Notes: generated by a model not told the origin, from the sequence alone. Shown: positions 44,109 to 53,021, counted from the first letter of the stretch. The stretch: DNA of 58,894 bases from Thiobacillus sp. UBA3361 (GCA_002360535.1 DEQR01000010.1:1-58894); one strand, 5' to 3'. Numbers and translations: made by a program.

Positions 44109-45030
44109 GGCTCGCCACCCGCTCGCCGAGCAGACCCGAGGGACGCAGCACCAACACCAGGATGAGAACGAAGAAGGCGAACACGTCCTGGTAGTGGCTG
44201 CCCAGGAAACCGCCGGTCAGGTCGCCGATGTAACCCGCCCCGAGCGCCTCGATGACACCCAGCAGCAGGCCGCCCAGCATGGCCCCGGCGATGTTGCCGA
44301 TGCCCCCCAGCACCGCCGCGGAGAAGGCCTTCAGGCCGAGCAGGAAACCCATGTAGTAATGGGCCAGGCCGTAATAGGCGCTCACCAGCACACCCGCCAC
44401 CGCGGCCAGGGCGGCGCCGATGACGAAGGTGGCGGAGATCACCCGATCCACGTTCACCCCCATGAGGGCCGCCACCTCCTTGGACTGGGCGGTGGCGCGC
44501 ATGGCCCGGCCCAGGCGGGTCTTCTGCACCAGCAACCACAGGCCGGCCATGATCAGCAGGGAGAGGGCGACGATGGCGATCTGCAGGTCGGTGATGTGGG
44601 CGCCGAAGAGTTCATGGCGCGCTTCCGGCAGGATGCGCGGGAAAGACACATACTGCCGTCCCCAGATCAGCATGGCGGCGTTCTGCAGGATGATGGACAC
44701 GCCGATGGCGGTGATCAGGGGGGCTAGCCGGGGCGCCTTGCGCAACGGCCGGTAGGCCATCTTCTCGATGGCGAAGGCCAACAGCATACAGGCGGGGATG
44801 GCTACCAGCACCCCCGCCAGCACCACCATCAGGCCCGGCAGGTCCGGGGCCGCGCCCATGAGCAGGCCGATGACCGACAGGGCCACCATGGCGCCGATCA
44901 TGGTCACCTCGCCATGGGCGAAGTTGATCAGCTCCAGGATGCCGTAAACCATGGTGTAGCCCAGGGCCACCAGGGCGTAGATGCTGCCCAGCACCAGGCC
45001 GTTGATGAGTTGCTGGGTGAAGATGTCCAT
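44101..45030 (-). CDS. livH: Branched-chain amino acid ABC transporter permease LivH
   Basis: This 309-residue membrane protein begins with the LivH opening QQLINGLVLGSIYALVALGYTMVYGILELINFAHGEV (cores GSIYALVALGYTMVYG and INFAHGEV), and has the ALMGVNVDRVISATFVIGAALAA permease loop. It is separated from the binding-protein gene by 78 bp carrying a REPIN-like palindrome. Confidence 0.93.
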   Translation of the reverse strand: MDIFTQQLINGLVLGSIYALVALGYTMVYGILELINFAHGEVTMIGAMVALSVIGLLMGAAPDLPGLMVVLAGVLVAIPACMLLAFAIEKMAYRPLRKAPRLAPLITAIGVSIILQNAAMLIWGRQYVSFPRILPEARHELFGAHITDLQIAIVALSLLIMAGLWLLVQKTRLGRAMRATAQSKEVAALMGVNVDRVISATFVIGAALAAVAGVLVSAYYGLAHYYMGFLLGLKAFSAAVLGGIGNIAGAMLGGLLLGVIEALGAGYIGDLTGGFLGSHYQDVFAFFVLILVLVLRPSGLLGERVASRA

Positions 45031-45039
45031 GATCGGGCG

Positions 45040-45102
45040 TGTAGGAGCGGACCCTGTCCGCGATTGGCTGGCCTGGAATCGCGGACCGGGTCCGCTCCCA
45101 CA
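45040..45102. repeat. REPIN-like inverted repeat between livJ and livH
   Basis: Two 26-bp arms in inverted orientation (45040-45065 and 45077-45102) match at 24 of 26 positions around an 11-nt spacer. Each arm holds a small GCGGAC / GTCCGC palindrome and begins TGTAGGAGCGG or TGTGGGAGCGG, the GGAGCGG head resembling REP sequences of pseudomonads. It may attenuate read-through from livJ to livHMGF or be a RAYT-mobilised element. Confidence 0.75.
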
Positions 45103-45108
45103 GGGGGT

Positions 45109-46284
45109 TTACTTGACGGTCTCCAGCACCTGCCAGGCGCCACCCACCGCCTTGTACAGGGTTACCGCCCCACCGGTGGTATCGCCCTTGGCGTCGAACT
45201 TGACCGGCCCGGTCACCCCCTGCATGTCGGTCTTAGGCAGTTCGGCCAGCACCTTGACCGGCTCGACGGTGCCGGCCCGCTTCATGGCCTCCACCAGGGC
45301 ATAGACGGCGTCGTAGGCGTAGGGCGCATAAACCTGGATGGCGCCGTATTTGGCCTCGAATTTCTTGCGGAACTCGGCGCCGCCGGGCATGGCGTCGATG
45401 GGCAGACCGGGCGACGAGGCGATCACGCCCTCGGCATCCACCCCGGCCAGCTTGAGGTAGTTGATGTTCTGCAGACCGTCGCCGCCCAGCAGTTGCGCGC
45501 GCAGGCCCAGGCGCTTCATCTGCTGGGTCATCGGCCCGCCCTGGGGATCCATGCCGCCGAAGAACACCAGGTCCGGGTCCTTGCCCTTGATGCTGGTCAG
45601 GATGGCGGTGAAATCGGTGGCCTTGTCATTGGTGAATTCCCGCGCCAGCACCTCGCCGCCCGCGGCCTTCGCGGCGGCCTCGAACTCGTCCGCGAGGCCC
45701 TGGCCGTAAGCGGTGCGATCATCGATGATGGCGATCTTCTTCGCCCCCAGCTTGCCCACCGCGTATTGGCCCAGGGCCTTGCCCTGCTGAGCGTCGTTGG
45801 CCATCACCCGGTAGGCGGTCTTGTAGCCCTGGGCGGTGTAGGCCACAGCGGTGGCGGAGGGGGAAATCTGCGGGATGCCGGCGTCGAAATAGATCTTGGA
45901 TGCGGGGATGGTGGTGCCGGAGTTCAGGTGACCGATCACCGCCACCACGCCCGCATCCACCAGCTTCTGGGCGACGATGGTGGCGGTCTTGGGTTCCGCC
46001 TGGTCGTCCTCGCCCAGCAATTCCAGTTTCACCTTCCTGCCGCCCAGCTCAAGCCCCTGGGCGTTGATCTCGTCCACCGCCAGGCGGGCGCCGTTTTCAT
46101 TGTCCTTGCCGATGTGGGTCTGGGGGCCGGTCAGGGGGGCCACGGAGCCGATCCTGACGATCTGCGAGCCGTCCCCGGTTTCCGTTTTCTGGCCGCAGCC
46201 CGACAGTGACAGCGACGCCGCGACCGCCAGGACCATGCCGGCGGCGAGGGACGGGAGGGAAGAGACTGCGCGTTTGATGCTCAT
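45109..46284 (-). CDS. livJ: Branched-chain amino acid ABC transporter, substrate-binding lipoprotein
   Basis: This 391-residue periplasmic binding protein has a lipoprotein signal (SLSLSGC, Cys30) and a two-lobe Leu/Ile/Val-binding fold: IVRIGSVAPLTGPQTHIGKDNENGARLAVDEIN (cores GSVAPLTGPQ and NGARLAVDEIN), NLNSGTT-type HLNSGTTIPAS and a VYAPYAYDAVYALVEAM C lobe. It is first in the livJHMGF operon. Ligand specificity is not readable. Confidence 0.92.
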   Translation of the reverse strand: MSIKRAVSSLPSLAAGMVLAVAASLSLSGCGQKTETGDGSQIVRIGSVAPLTGPQTHIGKDNENGARLAVDEINAQGLELGGRKVKLELLGEDDQAEPKTATIVAQKLVDAGVVAVIGHLNSGTTIPASKIYFDAGIPQISPSATAVAYTAQGYKTAYRVMANDAQQGKALGQYAVGKLGAKKIAIIDDRTAYGQGLADEFEAAAKAAGGEVLAREFTNDKATDFTAILTSIKGKDPDLVFFGGMDPQGGPMTQQMKRLGLRAQLLGGDGLQNINYLKLAGVDAEGVIASSPGLPIDAMPGGAEFRKKFEAKYGAIQVYAPYAYDAVYALVEAMKRAGTVEPVKVLAELPKTDMQGVTGPVKFDAKGDTTGGAVTLYKAVGGAWQVLETVK

Positions 46285-46370
46285 GGGCTACCCCTGGAAA
46301 TCCAAACCGAATCGCGGATTTATACCATAGCGGCCGCGCGCCACCGGACGCCCGGACACCGGGAAAATGA

Positions 46371-46400
46371 AAAAAGGCCGGACTAGCCGGCCTTTTCATT
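46371..46400 (-). terminator. Terminator of the c8-type cytochrome gene
   Basis: A perfect stem AAAAGGCCGG / CCGGCCTTTT (46372-46381 and 46387-46396) with loop ACTAG is flanked by A and T tracts, so it can act on both strands. It lies 18 bp after the reverse cytochrome gene stop and just upstream of the livJ start. Confidence 0.85.
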
Positions 46401-46413
46401 GGCTGGATCGCGC

Positions 46414-46722
46414 TTACAGACCCAGCACCCAGGTGACGATGGACTTGGCATCGGCCTCGGAAACCTGGGGATGGGGAGGCATGGGCACATTGCCCCAAAC
46501 ACCCTTGCCACCCTTCTTGATCACACCCAGCAGATGGGCTTCGGCACCGGCATCGCCCTTGTATTTCTTGGCGACGTCGGTGAAAGCGGGACCCACCACT
46601 TTCTTGGACACCTGATGGCAGCTCATGCAGGCATGCTTCTGGGCCAGTTTCTGGTCGGCCGAGACTACGCCGGACATGGCCACCAGGGCGGTGGCGGCGG
46701 CAGCGATAACGATGGATTTCAT
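46414..46722 (-). CDS. Small class I cytochrome c (c551/c8 type)
   Basis: This 102-residue monohaem periplasmic cytochrome has a signal peptide of 1-22 (VVSA-DQK), haem motif CMSCH (32-36) and an axial Met in the GNVPMPPHP loop. Length and the MPPHP loop fit the c551/c8 electron carriers that feed nitrite reductases or terminal oxidases. It could take electrons from FccAB in this organism. Good site (AGGAGAG) before the ATG. Confidence 0.88.
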   Translation of the reverse strand: MKSIVIAAAATALVAMSGVVSADQKLAQKHACMSCHQVSKKVVGPAFTDVAKKYKGDAGAEAHLLGVIKKGGKGVWGNVPMPPHPQVSEADAKSIVTWVLGL

Positions 46723-46904
46723 GTCTTGCTCTCCTGGATTGTCAGCAACCCCTTGTTGCAGGGGGCCATATTAATGCAGCACCCCCTCCCTGAGAATGGC
46801 GGAGAACCCGTCCAATCGGACTACCGGGGCTAGACAATTCACGCCACTGGAAACATGGGCCGCGGCCGCCGTTGGCGCGCATCCCACGCCGGTCCGCCCG
46901 CGCC

Positions 46905-47426
46905 TCACGCACCGAAGCGTTCCGGCCTCGACGGCGCGGACTCTCCAGGGGGCCCGCCGGGCGTTTCCTCGGAGGCATCCTCCATCACCTCCAGCCGGTA
47001 GGTGACGTGGCAGGACACACAGTGCGACATAACACGGCCCAGATGGACCAAGGCCGTCCGGCCATCGCCGCCGTTTTCCGCCTGAACGGCCATCTCGGCA
47101 AAACCGGCCTGGGTGGCCACGGCCAGTTGCAGGAAGGGATCGGGCAAGGCGGCATGGAATCCCTCCGGCATCGGATGCTCGGCGGCGCGGTTGATCTCCC
47201 TGGCCGCCTCGGCCACCCGTTTCATGTCGTTGGCGCCGGCCGCATCGACGATCTTTTTCACGCCGATCAGGTACTGCCGCATCTCCAGTCGCAAGCGGAC
47301 AGCCGCCTCGCCGCTGACCGGGATGGCCCGGCGGTACTCCGGCGGCGGCGCCTCGGGGGCGGCGAACCCGCCGGCGGGCACCAGGAAGGTAGCGAATGCC
47401 AACAGTGGAATGTGGAAGTGACGCAT
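46905..47426 (-). CDS. Cytochrome c'-like four-helix cytochrome
   Basis: This 173-residue exported protein (signal 1-22, GFA-APE) is helical with one haem motif near the C terminus, HCVSCHVTYRLEV (CVSCH about 135-139). This is the cytochrome c'/c556 arrangement (four-helix bundle with C-terminal haem). It is 11 bp downstream of bioA on the same strand. c'-type cytochromes bind NO and other gases in some species; here the role is open. The C-terminal tail is polar and Pro-rich. Confidence 0.8.
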   Translation of the reverse strand: MRHFHIPLLAFATFLVPAGGFAAPEAPPPEYRRAIPVSGEAAVRLRLEMRQYLIGVKKIVDAAGANDMKRVAEAAREINRAAEHPMPEGFHAALPDPFLQLAVATQAGFAEMAVQAENGGDGRTALVHLGRVMSHCVSCHVTYRLEVMEDASEETPGGPPGESAPSRPERFGA

Positions 47427-47437
47427 GGGGTTCCTTA

Positions 47438-48742
47438 TTAGCGGCGACCCAGAAGGTCGAGGGTGACATCCACCAGCAGGGCCATCTCGGCCTCGCCGAT
47501 GACATAGGGCGGCATGAAATACACGCTGGCACCAATGGGCCGCAGCAGTACGCCCCGCGCCAGGGCGTGGCGGTGGAAATCGGCCGCGAAACCGGGTGCC
47601 GCATCGGCCACGTCGAATGCCCAGATCATGCCCCGCCGGCGGAAATGGCGCACCCGGCCATGAGCGGCCACCGGCGCAAGCATGTCGGTGAAACGGGCCG
47701 CCCTGGCCCGGTTGACAGCAATCACGTCGTCCTGCGCGAAGATATCCAGCACCGCCAGTGCCGCCCGGCAGGCCAGGGGGTTCCCGGTGTAGGAGTGGGA
47801 ATGCAGGAAGCCGCGGGCCGTGGCATCGTCGTAGAAGGAGTCATAGACCTCGTCCGTGGTCAGCACGCAGGACAACGGCAGATAGCCGCCGGTGAGTCCT
47901 TTGGACAGGCACATGAAGTCCGGCCGGATGCCGGCCTGCTCGCAGGCGAACATTGTCCCGGTCCGACCGAAGCCCACTGCGATCTCGTCGGCGATGAGAT
48001 GCACCTGGTAACGGTCGCACAGGTCTCGGGCCAGGGTGAGATAGAGCGGGTCGTACATGGCCATACCGGCCGCGCCCTGCACCAGGGGCTCCAGGATCAG
48101 GGCGGCGGTGGTGGCCGCGTGCGTTTGCAGGCAGGCCTCCAGGTCCCGCGCCGCCCGCCGCGCCACATCCCCGTCCGTCTCACCCGGCAGCGCCTGGCGC
48201 GCGTCCGGCGACATAACCTGACGGGACGGGCGCAACAGAGGCGCATAGGTTTCCTTGAAGATGGCCACGTCGGTCACCGACAGGGCGCCCAGGGTCTCGC
48301 CGTGATAACCGTTGGCCAGGCTGACGAAATGGGTCTTCTCCGGCCGACCGACGTTGCGCCAGTACTGGAAGCTCATTTTCAAGGCTATCTCGGTGGCGCT
48401 GGCCCCATCCGAGCCATAGAAGGCATGGCCCAGGCCGGTCAGTGCCGCCAGCCGTTCGGACAGCTCCACCACCGGCCCATGGGTGCAGCCGGCCAGGATG
48501 ACATGCTCGATTCTGCCCAGCTGGTCAATGACGGCTGCGTTGATGCGCGGTTCGGCGTGGCCGAACAGGTTCACCCACCAGGAAGAGATGGCGTCCAGGT
48601 AGCGCCTGCTGTCGTAATCCACCAGCCACGGGCCCTCGCCCCTGGCGATGGGCAGCGGCGGCTCCGCCTCCAGATGTTTCATCTGCGTACAGGGGTGCCA
48701 GAGGGCGGCGCGGCTACGGGTGATCCAGTCCTGATTATGCAT
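47438..48742 (-). CDS. bioA: Adenosylmethionine-8-amino-7-oxononanoate aminotransferase
   Basis: This 434-residue PLP class III aminotransferase makes diaminopelargonate in biotin synthesis. Early WHPCTQMKHLE, the GSDGASATEIALKMSFQYW segment, ILEPLVQGAAGM and LIADEIAVGFGRTGTMFACE, and the PLP lysine in FMCLSKGLTGGYLPL are seen. The other bio genes are not in the window. It is divergent from rpoH. Confidence 0.94.
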   Translation of the reverse strand: MHNQDWITRSRAALWHPCTQMKHLEAEPPLPIARGEGPWLVDYDSRRYLDAISSWWVNLFGHAEPRINAAVIDQLGRIEHVILAGCTHGPVVELSERLAALTGLGHAFYGSDGASATEIALKMSFQYWRNVGRPEKTHFVSLANGYHGETLGALSVTDVAIFKETYAPLLRPSRQVMSPDARQALPGETDGDVARRAARDLEACLQTHAATTAALILEPLVQGAAGMAMYDPLYLTLARDLCDRYQVHLIADEIAVGFGRTGTMFACEQAGIRPDFMCLSKGLTGGYLPLSCVLTTDEVYDSFYDDATARGFLHSHSYTGNPLACRAALAVLDIFAQDDVIAVNRARAARFTDMLAPVAAHGRVRHFRRRGMIWAFDVADAAPGFAADFHRHALARGVLLRPIGASVYFMPPYVIGEAEMALLVDVTLDLLGRR

Positions 48743-48805
48743 GGGCCTTGCGGGGTCATACCGATGAGCGGAAAGGATAGCCCCTCGGCGGGGAACTCGC
48801 AGGCA

Positions 48806-48832
48806 TTAGCACTCTCAAATCCCGAGTGCTAA
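48806..48832. promoter_or_regulatory. CIRCE operator upstream of rpoH
   Basis: TTAGCACTC-N9-GAGTGCTAA is a perfect match to the CIRCE consensus, the site bound by the HrcA heat-shock repressor. It ends 30 bp before the rpoH ATG (48863), between divergent rpoH and bioA, so it should control rpoH transcription. Confidence 0.93.
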
Positions 48833-48862
48833 ACTTGGATTAAATTTTCAGCGGAGAGAAAG

Positions 48863-49711
<849 letters not shown>

Positions 49712-49740
49712 TGGCGCTGTGAGCGCCACCTTGCACAACA

Positions 49741-49780
49741 AAAACAGAAAGCCCCGCGCTGCGGGGCTTTCTGTTTTTTC
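49741..49780. terminator. Bidirectional terminator after rpoH
   Basis: A 17-bp perfect stem (AAAACAGAAAGCCCCGC / GCGGGGCTTTCTGTTTT, loop GCT) with A tract upstream and T tract downstream lies 30 bp after the rpoH stop and serves the convergent small reverse gene as well. Confidence 0.92.
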
Positions 49781-49794
49781 TGCTTGTCTGTGTC

Positions 49795-49905
49795 TTAGGA
49801 CAGCAGCTTACCCAGGATCGCGGAAAACAGGCTGAACCAGGCCCACAGGATGAGGATAAGCACCACGGTAATGGGCAGGTTGGTTTTGTTGAACATTTGC
49901 ATCAT
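49795..49905 (-). CDS. Small single-helix membrane protein (36 residues)
   Basis: A 36-residue protein from ATG 49905 (MMQMFNKTNLPITVV...), with one transmembrane helix (about 10-33, ITVVLILILWAWFSLFSAILGKL) and little else. A GAGG-type site sits at fitting distance before the ATG. Too short for database detection by eye; such proteins often modulate membrane complexes. It is likely real because of the site and composition, but unproven. Confidence 0.6.
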   Translation of the reverse strand: MMQMFNKTNLPITVVLILILWAWFSLFSAILGKLLS

Positions 49906-50008
49906 GGTGGTCAACCTCACTTGAAACAGGGCTGATTCTAGCCCTGGCAACGCGTCGAAACAAGACCGCCTCGGAAGCCAAACCTGCCTGGATCGCCCGT
50001 AACGCCCC

Positions 50009-50296
50009 TCAGTTGCTCTTCTCTGCTTTTCCGGTAGGTTTTGCCGCACCAACGGTGATTTGGCCCTCCAAACGCTTGATGGAGGCCTTGCCGAAACCCT
50101 TGATCCGGTCCAACTCGTCCACGCTCTTGAACGGGCCGTTCTTGTCCCGGTAGGCGATGATGGCCTGGGCCTTGGCGGGCCCCAGACCCTTGACGGATTC
50201 CAGTTCGGATTGCGTCGCGGTATTCAGATCCACCGCCGCATGGGCACCGAACATCAGGCCAAAGAAAAGAATGATGCCGCTGACGATCTGCTTCAT
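50009..50296 (-). CDS. Exported helix-hairpin-helix protein (ComEA-like)
   Basis: This 95-residue protein has a signal peptide (1-20, AHA-AVDL) and two HhH motifs (about 22-80, VDLNTATQSELESVKGLGPAKAQAI and FKSVDELDRIKGFGKASIKRL). The single-domain exported form is common in proteobacteria and may bind DNA in the periplasm during uptake, or be a DNA-binding relative. Basic C-terminal tail. Confidence 0.85.
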   Translation of the reverse strand: MKQIVSGIILFFGLMFGAHAAVDLNTATQSELESVKGLGPAKAQAIIAYRDKNGPFKSVDELDRIKGFGKASIKRLEGQITVGAAKPTGKAEKSN

Positions 50297-50451
50297 GGCT
50301 GCTCCTCAAGTTATTGGTCAAGGCCCACATGGGCCAAGTGAATATAGGGCAGCATTGGGGGGAGGGAAATTTGGCATAGGTTATATAGGTGGATGACCAA
50401 AGATATATGGTCACGGATTCAGGTTTTACAGCAGCAAGTGGAGTGTAGCAA

Positions 50452-50480
50452 TAACAAAACGGGCGCCGTTTCCGCGCCCT
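50452..50480 (-). terminator. Terminator after the small coiled-coil gene
   Basis: A stem GGGCGC / GCGCCC (50461-50466 and 50474-50479) lies 24 bp after the reverse gene stop, with a T-rich run on the reverse strand. It is nearly the same as the terminator 340 bp away (50796-50830). Confidence 0.78.
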
Positions 50481-50504
50481 GATTGGACTCCGCGGTTCTC
50501 TGGA

Positions 50505-50759
50505 TCAGCTCGTCAGTTCGAGGCGTCTCTCGATACGTTCCAACCGCTCCGCCAGCTGGTCAATGCGAAGTTGTTGGCGCACCACATCACCCATCTGATC
50601 CGCCGCATCACGACGCACCGTAACTACCGCGGACTCGACCGACCCCAAGCGCAACTTGACATCCCTGAACCCCTCATGCATATCCGTGCGCAGGCTGGCG
50701 ATGTCGTTACGCAGCTGGGGCAGATGCTCGAGGATCAGATTTTCGATGTTGTCGGTCAT
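50505..50759 (-). CDS. Small coiled-coil protein of unknown function
   Basis: This 84-residue protein (ATG 50759, MTDNIENLILEHL) is amphipathic and heptad-like throughout (LRNDIASLRTDMHEGFRDVKLRL and QLAERLERIERRLEL). Similar short coiled-coil proteins occur widely with unknown role. A GGAAA site precedes the ATG; an in-frame earlier Met at 50801 is in the terminator. It is bracketed by near-identical terminator repeats. Confidence 0.7.
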   Translation of the reverse strand: MTDNIENLILEHLPQLRNDIASLRTDMHEGFRDVKLRLGSVESAVVTVRRDAADQMGDVVRQQLRIDQLAERLERIERRLELTS

Positions 50760-50795
50760 TTCATGATTTCCAAACAGGAGTGAGCCGATCATAAA

Positions 50796-50830
50796 AAACA
50801 AAACGGGCGCGGTTTCCCGCGCCCGTTTCT
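50796..50830 (-). terminator. Terminator after the porin gene
   Basis: A perfect 12-bp stem AAACGGGCGCGG / CCGCGCCCGTTT (50801-50812 and 50817-50828) with a TTTC loop has a T tract on the reverse strand, 27 bp after the porin stop. Confidence 0.9.
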
Positions 50831-50856
50831 GCTTGCTAACTAGCTGTTAGGCCAGA

Positions 50857-51945
50857 TTAGAAGCTGTGCTTGATGCCGAGGGAGAAGCCACTGACCTCGG
50901 TGCCAGCCGCGTTGTAGCCCGCACCGCCGCGCAGGCCATAACCGGAAGCACCAGCCTGGTTGGCAGCGGAGTCGTGATCCAGATTGGCATACACGGCATA
51001 GATGGAAGTGCGCTTGGACAGGTTGTAGTCCGCGCCGATGGTCCAGAAATCAGCCTCGTCGTTGCCGGCGGCATCGCTGTCGTCGGCATTGCCGTAGGCG
51101 GCCTTCAGGACGATCGGGCCCATGGCGTAGGAACCGGTCAGGTACCAAGCGGAACGGCTGTTGGAGTTCGCGGCGGCGTCGTGCTCGATGTCCTCATACA
51201 CGAAACCGACCTTGCCATCGCCGAAGGAATAGCCCAGACCCAGTTTCCAGGCATCGATCTCCTGGGTGGCGGTGGCACCTAGAATGTTGCCAGAGTGGGT
51301 CTCATAGGCCAGGCTGGCGAACAGGGGGCCGTTGTCGTACATACCCATGATGCTGAAGGCCTGGGTCTCGTCGTTGCCAGCACCTTCGTTCGCCTTGGCT
51401 TCGACATAGGCCGCAGCGGCGTGGAAGCCGCTGAAGTTGGGGCTGATATAGGCGATGGTCTGGGGAGCGCGCACATCGAAGCGGCTGGATTGGTTGGCAG
51501 CCTGGGTGGCGCCGATGACGGCGTTGTAGTCACCGATGGTGTCGGCGAAGGGGTCCAGCTTGCCGGTGGCCAGCTTGTAGGGGGTGTCGTGACGGCCCAG
51601 GACCAGGGTACCAAAGCCGCCGGCCACACCGACGAAGGTGTTGCGCATGGAGTTGCTACCGGTGGCAGCCAAGCTACCAGCAGCCATGGCATCGGTGTTC
51701 AGCTCGGTTTCAATTTGCCACAGGGCCTTCAGGCCGCCGCCCAAGTCCTCGGAGCCCTTGAAGCCGATGCGGGAAACGTTATCCACAGCGGTAGCGAAGT
51801 CGCTGTCATCACCAGCGGCATCATCGGTGTTGGCCCAGTCCAGGGAGAAGGACATGACACCGTAGATGTCCACGTTGGAAGTGGCGGCGAAAGCGGGGGC
51901 AGCGAAGGCGCCAGCAATGGCCAGAGCGATCAGAGATTTTTTCAT
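50857..51945 (-). CDS. Gram-negative porin (neisserial/betaproteobacterial type)
   Basis: This 362-residue outer-membrane porin has a signal peptide (1-21, AFA-ATS), the family start (SNVDIYGVMSFSLDWANTD, core DIYGVMSFS), the constriction-loop and strand segments FVGVAGGFGTLVLGRHDTPY and RAPQTIAYISPNFSG, and ends in phenylalanine (LGIKHSF), the outer-membrane targeting signature. Met 51945 is chosen, with a GTAAGGAG site. Ion selectivity is not predictable. Confidence 0.93.
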   Translation of the reverse strand: MKKSLIALAIAGAFAAPAFAATSNVDIYGVMSFSLDWANTDDAAGDDSDFATAVDNVSRIGFKGSEDLGGGLKALWQIETELNTDAMAAGSLAATGSNSMRNTFVGVAGGFGTLVLGRHDTPYKLATGKLDPFADTIGDYNAVIGATQAANQSSRFDVRAPQTIAYISPNFSGFHAAAAYVEAKANEGAGNDETQAFSIMGMYDNGPLFASLAYETHSGNILGATATQEIDAWKLGLGYSFGDGKVGFVYEDIEHDAAANSNSRSAWYLTGSYAMGPIVLKAAYGNADDSDAAGNDEADFWTIGADYNLSKRTSIYAVYANLDHDSAANQAGASGYGLRGGAGYNAAGTEVSGFSLGIKHSF

Positions 51946-52157
51946 CAGTAAACTCCTTACAGGTTTAAAAAAAACTTGCTCTGCGGGAAGGAGGGTTTCC
52001 TTGCCTCCCGCCCTCTCATGAGAAGGGGCCCTATGGAACCTCTCCCGCGAGAAGTGAGCCAATTGTGTCAAGGCTCCAAAAGGACAAGCAAATCTTTTGC
52101 TGAGTTGCAACCTGAGCACTGTTGCGGATGTAGCTGATTTGCAACACGACTTTTACA

Positions 52158-53021
52158 TCAATCAGCAAAAAACAGTTGACGCAGCGCACCGCCCGGGTGT
52201 TCAGCTTTCATGAACGCTTCGCCCACCAGGAAGGCATGCACGTCATGGCGGCGCATCCTGGCGACGTCTTCGGCGGTCAGGATGCCGCTTTCCGTGATGG
52301 CGATGCGGCCGTCCCCTCCAGCCCTCCCGGAGGCCGAGGGGGTGATCATGGGCAGCAGGTCCAGGGTGGTTTCCAGGCGGGTTTCGAAGGTGCGCAGGTT
52401 GCGGTTGTTGATGCCCATCAGGGGGGTGTCCAGTTGCAGGGCGGCTTGCAGTTCATCGGCATCGTGGGATTCCACCAACACGGCCATGCCAAGCCGGTGG
52501 GCCTGGGCTTCAAGGGCGCGCATGGCGGGGATGTCGTAATCCGCTACTGTCCCGCCCTCCGACGACGAGGATCGTCGGAACGCCGCGACGATGAGCAAGA
52601 TGCAGTCAGCACCCATGGCGCGGGCCTCGGCCACCTGGTAGGGGTCGATGATGAAATCCTTGCGCAACACGGGCAGGTGGCAGGCCGCGCGCGCCTGTCT
52701 CAGGTACTCGGCGTCGCCCTGGAAGAACTGCCGGTCGGTGAGCACGGACAGGCAGGCCGCTCCACCCCGTTGATAATCGGCGGCAATCTCCGCCGGGCGG
52801 AAATCCGCCCGCAGCATGCCCTTGCTGGGGCTGGCCTTCTTGATCTCGGCAATCACGGCGGGCTGGCCCGCGGCGAGCCTGGCGCGCAGGGCGCCGACGA
52901 AATCCCGCGGAGGCGTGGCCGACCGGGCGGCCAACTCAAGTTCTGAAAGAGGGATGGCCCGACTGGCAGCGGCGACCTCTTCACGTTTGACGGTCAGGAT
53001 TTTTTCCAGGATGTCGGACAT
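52158..53021 (-). CDS. trpC: Indole-3-glycerol phosphate synthase with two in-frame insertions
   Basis: This 287-residue TIM-barrel enzyme of tryptophan synthesis has catalytic AEIKKASPSKG (Lys about 61-62), LRKDFIIDPYQV (Lys121), GINNRNLRTF and ITESGI. Relative to the ~265 residue betaproteobacterial form, two extra stretches appear: residues 148-163 (FRRSSSSEGG...) and 227-237 (TPSASGRAGGD), both encoded by palindromic DNA and in frame. Core residues are kept, so the enzyme is probably active. Not in a trp operon here. Confidence 0.9.
   Translation of the reverse strand: MSDILEKILTVKREEVAAASRAIPLSELELAARSATPPRDFVGALRARLAAGQPAVIAEIKKASPSKGMLRADFRPAEIAADYQRGGAACLSVLTDRQFFQGDAEYLRQARAACHLPVLRKDFIIDPYQVAEARAMGADCILLIVAAFRRSSSSEGGTVADYDIPAMRALEAQAHRLGMAVLVESHDADELQAALQLDTPLMGINNRNLRTFETRLETTLDLLPMITPSASGRAGGDGRIAITESGILTAEDVARMRRHDVHAFLVGEAFMKAEHPGGALRQLFFAD
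52311..52343. repeat. Palindromic in-frame insert 2 in trpC
   Basis: Nested inverted repeat: CCCCTC (52313-52318) with GAGGGG (52336-52341), and inside CCTCC (52323-52327) with GGAGG (52329-52333). It encodes about 11 extra residues in TrpC just before ITESGI. Confidence 0.65.
52558..52579. repeat. Palindromic in-frame insert 1 in trpC
   Basis: Perfect 8-bp inverted repeat TCCGACGA-CGAGGA-TCGTCGGA. It lies in the coding region for residues 148-155, where about 14 extra residues (RRSSSSEGG...) separate the IVAA strand from the ALEAQAHRLG helix. Confidence 0.7.

Noticed and set aside
45040..45102. livJ-livH palindrome as an intrinsic terminator
   Set aside because: No T-run follows either arm and the operon continues; the two-arm structure fits a REPIN better.
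50505..50759. Small coiled-coil gene as toxin-antitoxin component
   Set aside because: Single gene, no partner frame, no toxin motif.
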